Origin: Lottia gigantea
Lineage: Eukaryota; Mollusca; Gastropoda; Lottiidae
Length of the DNA: 64,000 bases
Assembly (NCBI RefSeq): GCF_000327385.1
Contig: NW_008709259.1
Span: 1,257,070 to 1,321,069, forward strand
Direction of reading: 5' to 3'
Shown in pieces: positions 54,186-64,000 of the stretch. The number at the start of each line of letters is the position of its first letter. The first letter of the stretch is position 1. The notes beneath the pieces are model-generated. The model had not been told where the DNA came from. It saw only the letters and a program-made list of their open reading frames with translations, and did no database searches. A program made the translations under genes and the position numbers.

Positions 54186-54324
54186 AACTGTGGGAAGACG
54201 TCGATATATTTTGAAACTGGTATCTAGAAAGCATTTGGAAAGTGTGATGTACAGAAAAGGGAACGGTTTATCAACATTTCAATGTGTTCTGCTTGCTATC
54301 ATCTTGGGGCAGCTAATAAGGAGA

Positions 54325-54525
54325 CAAATATTTATGTGTGAGGGCATCAGAGTTTGGCGCTTGCTCGGTAAATTGCAATTTTGGGTAGATTCTAACATAG
54401 AGAGCCCTATATTTGTATTTTGCTACGCGGACTCAGTCTTACAGGGTTGCAGAGTATCAAGAAAACAAAGATTTATGTTTGAGGGCCCCAGTGAGATTGC
54501 GCTTGCTCGGTAAATTACAATGTCA
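54325..54525. repeat. short direct repeat, about 140-bp spacing
   Basis: The block tttatgtgtgagggcatcag with gcgcttgctcggtaaattgc (54332-54377) recurs, diverged, as tttatgtttgagggccccag with gcgcttgctcggtaaattac (54472-54518). Confidence 0.6.
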
Positions 54526-54664
54526 CTGTCAATAAATGACGATATTATATGTCTGCATTAACATATAGTAAGGGGATGTGCAAGTAACTGTCCATCTTGC
54601 TTTGCAATGGGCCTTACATCCACTATTAAGAAAATGTTCATTTGTTTAACAATGTAAAAACACG

Positions 54665-54955
54665 TGAGTCGCGGTAGCTAAGTGAGTTAGAAGCTTGCTC
54701 ACTCACTTCGAGATCCAGGGTCCGATTCCGACGTTGGTCAAGATAATAACCAGGATTTTTCAACCCGGTTTCCCCTGTCAATGATGAAGTGCTGGTAAAG
54801 AAAAAGCGTCCAGTCGTTCGGGTGGTACAACAAACCGCGGCCCCGATGCTACAGGCTAACATACCTGCCCTCTCATTGCACACTGCATTGGGTTGCACGT
54901 CTTCATTAGCGTAATAAGGTGCAGAAAAGAGAACATTAAACTCCATTCATTTAAT
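54665..54955 (+). mobile_element. full-length tRNA-derived SINE
   Basis: The head holds an A box (gcggtagctaagtgagtta) and a B box (ggtccgattcc) of RNA polymerase III. The family body (cgtccagtcgttcgg, gcggccccgatgctacagg) and the tail (acattaaactccattcattt) follow. No clear target duplication was seen, so it is older than the 323 and 59121 copies. It shows that the family is tRNA-derived. Confidence 0.85.
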
Positions 54956-54959
54956 TTTT

Positions 54960-57900
54960 TCTGTAATAAATACGTTGACGACCTTTGAAGAAAAACAATC
55001 GCTTATTTTATCTAAAATACTGTTAAAGTTACGGATTCTGAACTTTCGAGGACATTCGTATGGTTGAATAGTTAAGCCATTATATACATCACAGTCAATT
55101 AGGATCGGCTATAATTAAATAGTAGCGAATTTCTTTGATCAATCAAAATCAGTTCCAATGAACTAGTTTTATAATTGTTTTAAAGGGCAGGTCAAGACGT
55201 GACTAGGTGTTGAAGAAATTTATATCTAAACTCCCAACTATTAAAGATAAAAGACTCCCAAACAATAGCTCATTGTACGAATAACGGCTTAGGTCAGATC
55301 ATGGACCAATTGGTGGACACTATCCACGAAGCCAAAAGTTATATGTTAAAACCTTATTCTTTGCAATAATTTAGAATAGGAAAAGATGTAAGGTAAATTA
55401 AGTCCTACCTTTATGCCTATTTTTGCGCTGTAGTATTTTGTGTGGTTTTGCCAAAACATGATTTTAACCGTCTCATTTTTTTTTATTTCAAACTGGCGAA
55501 GAATTGTTTACGAGCAAATCCTGTAGCTCTGGGGTGAAACCCAGCAACACTGAGAGGATAAACGCGTCAATCGGTATATCTTGGTAGGCCGGAGTTGCTT
55601 TTAGAACGACTGTTAACAAATGGCGGCATTGGATTCTATTCAATCGACGACCTCGACAACCTCGGAAACATAATCAGTCAAAATAGAACTTTTCGGCGTT
55701 TCGAGTGGTCGGAATCCAGATCATGACATCGCAGTTACCAGTATGTGGTTAATATTTCGATACGAGTGTTTTTCTAGTGTTATGTAGAGTGCGACGGATT
55801 CGATGAGGTGCTTTGAATCGCTAGTCGATTTTAGCCCACATTAAGATTTTCTAGACACAGTGAAAGGTCGACCTTTCTTGATCATACCATACATTCTCTG
55901 ATATTATCTGACATTATCTGACCGAGTTATTGTACCGTTGAAATACAATCAGTAAAACCTTTTTTACAAATAACGTATATTAATACCAACATACGATAAT
56001 GTGAGTTTTATAGCCAATTCCAAACTCTTCTTGAATAATAATTGGTAGTTACACACAGAGACCTATAAAACTTCTTGAATATTACCTTATAATGATTCTA
56101 AGTTAAAATCGAATACAGGATCTTAAGTGTCTGAGTGATTTTGAAATTTCACATTTCTTTTTTGTTGATTGTATTTAATAACCAGACCGGACTGCGACCA
56201 TTTGCGATCTTACGGCGACCGAAAATTTCTAAGTTGCGGTCAAACATTAGGAAACCTAAAAAAATACAAAGTTAAAAACATTCGACCTCATACCGCGAGT
56301 TATGCGACCATATTCCCTTCTGGCGTATTTGAAGCGTCTTAGCCATGCATGTACTGAGTTTTTCTGCCGCTCACCTTCTGATGACCTTCTCGATCACTCA
56401 GCGCGTACAGATCGCCGTACCTTGGCGCTTGTTTTGAACGTGTCCAAAAAAAAAAGTGCCGTGACTTGGCCAATAGTGGCGACAATTGTACGATGTCTGG
56501 CGTGTCCTACATTCTGATGATGACCTTAACACGCTCTGAGCCAATTTTCCGTCGCCGTAGCAGCGCAGTAAGACGTCATAAACTATCTCTTTAAAAGACC
56601 GCGAGATATTTGGCACAATAATCATAAGTCTCCTATGTGCGTAGTTAATGTAGATACAGACATGTAATAGCATAAGTAGTGTTCTCACGATGTTGGCTCG
56701 GTCATTGTCTTATTCACAGAAAACTTTAATAAGATTCAGACATAAATTGACGCCACATGTCATTGAATATTCCTACAAAGTCAGTAGTTCAGTTCTTATC
56801 ACATTTAAGATCGCGCAATACCCCCACCCCACTCTCGGTTCGTCGGTTTATATCAATCCAACACATTATACATATGTTACCTGGAAACTTTGAAAAATTG
56901 ACCAAAATAATTAAACTATAATGGGGAAGAATATTATGAAATACAGCCATATAAACATTGAACATTTAGTTGAAAATTATTTTTTTTTAGACAAATAAAG
57001 TTATCTTGCGAAGGGGATGGACCCCGAAACGACGACCCCGGAGCCTCTAAGGATTGATGTCGATTTAGCCTTTTGTTGTCTAAAACCAAAGAAAAAGGTT
57101 CAGTAAATGTATTAAAACACCCACTGTTGTCCACACTTAACGTTGACCGATCACATCCGTGTAAACTCTATTTTGAGATTTAAATAAATGATTAGAACTG
57201 ACACGGTTTTGTTTTTTCTACTCATTGAGACGTTCCAGAGAGTCATTCTTCAATGTCGACCTAGGATCAAATCAAGGTTCATTCTTATTAGAAAAATAAT
57301 CCTGTGTTAATTGAATGAGGCCGAGCGAGTATCCATACCTTCATTTGTCTTACAATAATTGATTTCTGTGGTTCATTCAGAGAATTTTCCTTCATTCAGA
57401 TCAATTACATTGTCTATAAATTTCCTAGCTTTTCAAGTCAAATCGAGTTTTTAAAATTTATTTAAAGATTATTTAGCCTCGAGAGACGACTTTTTCTCAA
57501 CTCCAAAGGAGATAAAACTTTGTCTTGTTTAAACGTCATGATTGCATGCTAAAAGCTTTTATAATAGACCGTCTTGTTCAGCTGAAATTAACTGTGGAAT
57601 TGTGAAAAAATGTCGACTTGAAGAGGAACAGCATCAGACATAAATCTCCGTTGAAAACCATATCAATACACAATAAGTCCTATATAATATTGCACTTAAT
57701 CAATCTCGGTCATATTTATTAAAGATAGCTCGCAAACTGATTTATTCTCTCATGATTTAGTAAAATTGCATCTGATATTAGCATTGAGCAACCCTCTGTT
57801 TTTTAATATCAAAACATTCTATTTGGTTTGCCAATGACGACGCTTAAAGGCGTCTAGATCAATCATTCTAAAGCTGTTTCTTTTACTTTCCGGGTTGATC

Positions 57901-59105
57901 ACGCAGTTCGCATCATTTAATTTCTACCCACGTCATGCTGGGGAACTTGAGTTTTGCTCGTTAAGTTCTTCCCCAGGGGGGTCACCTCTTCCACTGCCAC
58001 TGTGGGTTCCAGGCAATGCGTGGATTGTGGACCTGTCCTCAACGCGGGATTTTACCAATACAATCCCACTTTCCAATACAGTTTAAGCCTTTGTACCAAG
58101 CATGAGTCATTTTTGCACCAAATGCAACATTTCAAGAGAATGTCTAAGCAATGTGGTAAAGTGATAATGGCCAACGTTTATCTATCTATTTCTCTGTCAA
58201 CTTGATAATGATGAGGTGGACTGTTAAGTCAATAGTATGGCGATTGCTGTGTAATGGTCAGAAAGATTGATGACACCAATCTTTAATCAAACATTAACCT
58301 TTGGGAATCTCTTAACTAACCATGTCTTTCCGTATACAATCTCGCTTGTTAATCTCTTGCTGTTGACCAAACGACGTTCAAATATACGTCAAGCCACATC
58401 ACGTTCCTTGCGATTTTTCCGTGCAATTTAATGAAGTATTAAAGAATACTTGAAGTTATTGTTATCATTATTTAATAGTGTTCTTTTTTTATTCTCTTAC
58501 TGTTTTTCCGATATATATTCACATATCGGGTTGAAGTTCTGGATGAAAAATTATCCATATCATAAGGACTAACTATATTAAGTTTCTATAAAAACTAAGT
58601 ATGCATAGACACATATATCAAACCAAACTACGGCAGTATTCAGTAGTTGCTTATGTAGTCAGAATTGGTATGTTCTTGCATACCAAGGTTTTGTCAACAA
58701 GTACAATAATACAAAAATATAATAATATAAAACTTGCTTACCTTGAAATAATAAATAGATAGTTAAGTATCAGTAGAATGTTTATAATGAAGACTAAAGC
58801 GGTGCACCGTTTTAAAAGGCTTGTGAGGCTTCCCAAAATGCATAGGAAACTGTAAGAACCCATTGGCCAATAACAGGATTAAATCCACTTGGTTAATTAA
58901 TCTGCCAGCATTAATCCTTTGATAAGTTTAACGTTCTTGACTACATTAAACAATCTACTAATCAAATACCGTCTCTTGGTTAATTATCTCAAGGCAGCTT
59001 AGTTTTTTCTGATTACATGTATTGTTCATTTTGTATATATAATAGTTCATAAAACAATGGCGTAAATGGACTGTTACAATACTCCTCCCTACCGTTTTGC
59101 TTTTG
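54960..59105. other. long gene-free stretch
   Basis: Locally GC-richer patches at about 56185-56600 (repeated gcgacc/ggtcgc words) and 57880-58060 may be old transposon remains, but I cannot assign them. No exon is supported. Confidence 0.4.
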
Positions 59106-59120
59106 TCCTCAAAAGCTTGA

Positions 59121-59362
59121 GTAAGAGGGGCTGACATGGAAAAAAGCGTCTAGTCGTTCGGATGGGACAATAAACCGAGGCCCCGTGTGCTACAGGCTGT
59201 GCACGTTTAAAGATCCCTCGACAGTTGGAAATCGAAAAAGAGCAGGCTAATGCCACTGTCCTGGCAAAATTTCCCTCATGGCACCCTGCATGGCGTTGCC
59301 CGTCTTCATTAGCCCACAAGGTGCAGAAGAGTAGGACGTAAAACTCCATTCATTTCATTTTT
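59121..59362 (+). mobile_element. young 5'-truncated SINE with target-site duplication
   Basis: Nearly identical to the copy at 323-590 but starting 26 bp further in (gtaagaggggctgacatgga). A 13-bp direct repeat ctcaaaagcttga flanks it at 59108-59120 and 59363-59375. The 86-codon minus frame over it is spurious. Confidence 0.9.
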
Positions 59363-59599
59363 CTCAAAAGCTTGAATGAAATATACTGCCAATGTGGATT
59401 ATATACTATACATGAAATGCAAAATGAATATACATACATAAACATAAATACATGAAAAAATGAATATATATACATAAAATAAAACAATATTATATCATAC
59501 TTAACATAAAGACAAGGTACTATAATTCTAACTTTTGAAGGTACATGTAGTTATAATTCATTATAAATAACTGAGTAAATTGTCAATTGAAGATGGGAG

Positions 59600-60520
59600 T
59601 ATTATTTGATAATGGGAAGGGCAAAGAGGAAGGCACAGATCAAATCAGAAAACCGACTGAAACGTGACAGAATGAGGTATTAACAATTTAAAGAGAAGAG
59701 AGCATATATTCGATACAGTACCACGTCCACTTAAATATTAGATAGTGGTCGAGAAACAGGCGATGTTTCAATTCAAACAGCAGAAATTACAATATCTACC
59801 AGTGAAAATGGCAGTCAAACTCCTAATATAATTCAGCACGATAAAGATAAAACCGCAACACCATTAACCAGCACCATATCTTCTCAGACAGATGAAGCTT
59901 TAATAAGAAGGTTAGATGGTGACACTGAATATTTCGTAAAATGGACTGGTTTGCCATCTACTATGAACTCGTGGGTTCTTGAACAGAACTTGGACGATAA
60001 CGTTTGTCAAGAGTGTGGTGGTTATGATTATGAGGATAGAGTTAATCATTTTTAATCACGTGTGTGCTGATTTTTCTTCTTTTACGGAAGGGGCGTTTAT
60101 GATAGTAGAATATTATAGTAAAGTATCATCGTAGTAGTCCCAATATTAATTGCAATAATTCACTTATACCTTATCAACTCAGTCAAGTGTCATAGTTGGT
60201 AATTCTCATTTAATCTGTCATAATCTTTTATGTTTTAATTGTCGATTGTTGTACTAAATCTACATTTTAATCTGTTGTATGTTTCCATGGTCGATTGTTA
60301 ATCAATGTCATTGTACAATTTTATTATAAATACGGAATGTTATGTTAATGGGCATCTTGGATTGACCAGACCACCTATACAGACGGACAACGCCGATGTA
60401 TTGTAAATATTGTAACCAGTTATTATCAAACAGTTTCAAGTTATTTTCATAGTTTTAGTGTAATTCTTCACTACTCCAATATCATTGCCTCAAACTGGTT
60501 ATAACGACCAACGTTGTAAT
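59600..60520 (+). mobile_element. fossil 3' end of a Ty3/gypsy-type LTR retrotransposon with chromodomain
   Basis: Around 59905-60000 a short frame encodes a chromodomain (EYFVKWTGLP and NSWVLEQNL are typical), the module at the integrase C-terminus of chromovirus-like Ty3/gypsy elements. It is followed by a purine-rich tract near 60090 and a 3' LTR-like region with a TATA-type box near 60325. The rest of the element is missing; it is broken and looks old. The right edge is uncertain. A host chromodomain gene is less likely, given the tract and LTR-like sequence. Confidence 0.55.
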
Positions 60521-60524
60521 GATT

Positions 60525-63500
60525 CACTTTTGGAAAGCAGGATATCATTTTCATCAAAATCTTACGAATGATATTTGTCGTCATTTTAATTTTCGATTTT
60601 TCCATTTCTTACGTTAAATTTTCATGATATTTCTAAAGGCTCAAACTAAGGCAATTAGGATCTAGCCTGTGGGTTTCCATTACACAATCGTTAGCATAAT
60701 CTAATAAAATTATCTTGCCGGTTAGATAATACCTAAATTGTATTAAAATCCCAAACTCTTCCGTCTGGAATGTCATACCACATTAACCTTACTCGAACGA
60801 TTCATAAATTATTTTGACAATATTCCTTTTTATAAAATAGGATCCATGTCTCCCGAGAGTCTACTTCGAAAATGAATAAAATATCTTTTGTAATTATTTA
60901 CTGCTCGAGACTGAGACAAATTAATCCGTAACTTCTTTGAGTGTATTAAATGTTCTTCATAAAGATATAAACAGTTGTCCACTCAACAACAAATTTCGCT
61001 GCAGAATCGCAAGACGGCTGAATCGTGCTGAAATACCACCAGTCCGTCGACTGTAATAGTTATGTAAGTGCGCAATGAAAGCTGTGCAAAATGACACATC
61101 CAGGTTTCAGAAAGCCTGAAATTTTTTGACGTATACTAAAAACCAATTGTTTGGATTCGAATGTTATGTTTCTACACCATGTTTGCACACCATGTTTGAC
61201 CAAAATGTCGTAGCTACAGCTTAGCTAAGAGGTTACGTTTTATGATGTGGGTGTCCCACGAAGTAAAATAAAAACTGGACATTTTTATTAACAGTTTATT
61301 AATATGTACATTGGGTACAACCAAACCCTCTCATTCCGAAAGAATAATGATGGACGTATGAATAAATGAAATTAAGAACAGTTTCAACATGTAGCGACAA
61401 CCAGAAAGGAACTTTCGGTAAGCTGCTAACGATTTAATTTTGCATTTGACAGATATGGTTCAACACAAAATTATCAGGCGCAATAACTTGCATATTTTAA
61501 AATTCATATGTTTATTGTTGTGCAAATTAAAGTACTGTTCCTTAGCAACGATAACAAAAATGCGAGATATGATGTGCCAATCTATACATGGCACCTCAGA
61601 TATCTGGCAAGTCTTTATTCGGGTAAATGTACCTTTAACAATTTTACGAAGTCAATTTGTAAATATTACGGACTAACGCAGGTAATAAAAAGAGAAATTT
61701 ACGGATTTGATGGAGCCAATATTGGTCTTAAAGTTTATTAGCCTAATAACTTTAGGAAATTAACTATCAAATCTCTGCTTTGATTTATATTTAAAATCCA
61801 CAATAAGATAAAGAGGAATATTCCGTGATAAACTTTGTCTGGCAAACTGAGACATAAATCTTGCGTTCTTCCAGTCCATTAAATACAAGCTAATGAATTT
61901 TTCGAAACAATGAATGAAATTTAAAGGAAATTCAACGATGGCGCATATTTAAAATTCTTCTGACCACGATATGTATATTTTGTCTTTTTGCAGCATGCTA
62001 ATAAAAACATTAACATTATGAGTTATCTTTTTCTATGGAGAGGGGGTAGACCTATACTGAATATAAAACTGTTTGTTACTAACAAGGGGTATTCAACTTT
62101 TATCTCGTCAGACATACCAGCTATCAAGTTATCATTAACTATATTTCCAAAAGGTTACTGAGAAATAGAATTATCTATCTCCTAAGATCATTTTCAATTT
62201 GTACTTCTTGATACTTCATTTCACTATAATAGCTATAAGCTCGCGTCACACACAGCTAGAGATTTAACGTTAAAGGATGTACGTGTGTCGAAGGTGTGGG
62301 AGGATGCAAGCTTCATGGAAAAAAATGTTGCTGGTAATAATGGAAAGTTAAGCCTTCTGGAGAGAGGGGATAATAACACTGACATTTGCACAAATCATGT
62401 CTCCGAAATGCCACATAGAAGCTGTGGGAAGGTGTGCAGCGAAGCGCAGAATTTTTCCGCATTGGCACACTTTAACACGCACCACACTACTTGTTTGCGC
62501 AAAGTTAATGTATTGTTTGGCATAGTTCACGTTTTGTTCACGTGACGCAGTGTTTTCGCCAATTTTGCCCTGTGTTAACGCATTGGCTACCAGAGTGGCA
62601 GGAAAGTTTGTCCTGTAACATTTGCACACTCTTCGCGCTTTTTCACGAAGGCTTTGATCTTTGGCATACCAAAGTACAAACAGATATAGTGCAAGTGTTA
62701 GAGTGACATGTAAACAGTTGGATGCTCAAGCTGTAGTACAGTTAATTTTCTAGACCAGGAAGAGCTTTATTCTTTCCTTTAGCACTAACTTCAAATCGTT
62801 CCTTATGACTGGAAAGATTATTGAATGCGACATCTCAATTCCATAATTCTATGAATATGAAAATAAAGTTGATTATGAAGCCATACCATCAATAATTTCT
62901 ATGGTTGGCTTCTTTGTACTGAACTACTTTTAACATCATCTTGAATGGATTGATACCTATTAAAGCAATATTTAATACAAGTATTTGCGTCGCTAACATA
63001 TAGTGCTTATATTTCGACTATCTGTGTCACCTTGCAAAATGGAAACCAGACATCTACAATTATATTAATAAAAGCCTACTGTCGAATAAGACGAAAGTTC
63101 AAGTTCAACTGTTTTTATACATTCTACCGATTTTATGCAGAAATAATAGTGACGAAGATAACTTGAACTTCGTCATTTCCCTTTTATGTACAATGTATTA
63201 TATTGTTATCAAGGGAAAACTAGTATAATGTAAGTAACATTTAATTAAAATAATGAATGATGTTGGTGGCAAGTAGTAATTAACCCTTCAATGCCAATGA
63301 ATAAACCGGAACAGGTATTTTTTAAAACACTCCAAGTCATAATTGATTGTGACAGACTAAAGTAATTGGTAGGGTAGACACATCAGATGACTTTGCCAAA
63401 TTGTCTTGAATTGCTCACAATTTACAATCTTCTTATGAAAAATGCATTTGTAAGAAAATACGCATCCCAAGGAATCAATTGAGACATAACATTGACGACA

Positions 63501-63635
63501 TGTGTCCAATTGTTAGCTATAGGTGTCCATTAAAACATTTCGAAAGTCATCTGAAAAGAATTTGAAAACATAAAATAGATCTGATAACGGTCTCCTCGAC
63601 ATTATATTGCACCTACGGTTGTGAAATCTTGGCTA
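60525..63635. other. gene-free stretch
   Basis: No exon supported. A small inverted repeat (gacgaaagttcaagtt at 63093 and aacttgaacttcgtc at 63163) frames 55 bp and may be a tiny MITE. Confidence 0.4.
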
Positions 63636-63639
63636 AGAA

Positions 63640-63905
63640 ATGAAATGAATGGAGTTTTACGTCCTACTTCTCTTCTCACTCCTGTCTTCACTTATGAAAA
63701 TAGGAAACGCCAGGGAAGTTTGATAGGAGAGCTACGTAAGCAAGTTCTGAAAAACTCCCCCATCGACTTGCATCACTGACGGACACGAGGAAACTGGTTT
63801 GAAAATCCCCAAATTATTATCTGTTACTATGGTGGGATTGAACCCTTGCACTTCAGAATACCAAGCAAGTGTCGAACTCACTGAACCACCACAGCTAATC
63901 GAGAC
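63640..63905 (-). mobile_element. tRNA-derived SINE, inverted
   Basis: On the minus strand the head has an A box (gtggttcagtgagttcga) and a B box (gggttcaatcccac, 63845-63832), and the tail taggacgtaaaactccattc closes it at about 63640. The middle differs from the other copies, so this is a subfamily with a different or deleted body. Confidence 0.8.
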
Positions 63906-64000
63906 ATATAACTCGAAGTATACTCTAAATTGTACCATTGTTTCACCAGCTCTTCAGTTCTATGAAGTTTTAGGCGTAGTAAAATCTTTTAATTGAATAT

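Noticed and set aside
54190-54513. 107-codon frame
   Set aside because: It is produced by a direct repeat and matches no family.
57954-58205. Overlapping plus-strand frames in a GC-richer patch
   Set aside because: Two frames compete, and there is no family resemblance and no splice context.

Overview
The window is nuclear DNA from an invertebrate animal, most likely a mollusc. It is AT-rich, every recognisable gene is split by short GT-AG introns, and the families present (a signal-peptide C1q-domain protein, secreted ADA2/ADGF-type adenosine deaminases, 2'-5'-oligoadenylate synthetases, an NXPE-type protein, and abundant tRNA-derived SINEs and MITEs) fit a bivalve or gastropod best. The species cannot be named from the sequence alone. 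I rebuilt the gene models exon by exon from splice signals and reading phase. Six give phase-consistent full-length proteins; the NXPE model lacks a certain start.

Layout. 1-12.1 kb is gene-poor: a 5'-truncated SINE with target-site duplication, a 75-bp tandem repeat, two inverted-repeat MITEs, and a pair of adjoining minisatellites (31 bp, then 30 bp) at 5.5-6.4 kb. 12.1-12.95 kb (minus): a two-exon secreted C1q-domain protein. 13.8-13.95 kb: a hammerhead-ribozyme-like relic. 14.5-25.5 kb (plus): two nine-exon adenosine deaminase (ADGF/ADA2) genes in tandem, each 503 codons and nearly identical in exons. The first has Ala in place of the second Asp of the catalytic SDDP motif. Between them lies a decayed piece of a glucose-6-phosphatase gene, ending at the junction of the tandem duplication, with a 368-bp MITE inserted in it. 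26.8-30.8 kb (plus): the intact seven-exon glucose-6-phosphatase gene, 330 aa, with all phosphatase motifs and a KKxx tail.

30.9-38.3 kb: two arrays of one 90-bp satellite (about 13 and 9 units) bracket the first OAS-like gene (34.6-36.8 kb). A second OAS-like gene lies at 41.1-43.9 kb. Both have five coding exons in identical phases and start 11 bp after a splice acceptor, and both have GAAA-rich ISRE/IRF-like motifs upstream. 45.2-48.8 kb (minus): an NXPE (neurexophilin plus PC-esterase) type II membrane protein. 49-64 kb has no convincing host gene. It holds TTAA-flanked MITEs, a fresh 89-bp duplication, three SINEs, and a broken 3' end of a Ty3/gypsy-type LTR element with a chromodomain.

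Functionally, the genes fall into nucleotide and innate-immune themes: C1q-type recognition, extracellular adenosine removal, 2-5A synthesis and ER glucose-6-phosphate hydrolysis. There is no operon-like organisation. The strongest evolutionary story is the duplication of an [ADGF + 5' part of G6Pase] block, followed by decay of the first G6Pase copy and divergence of the deaminase active site.
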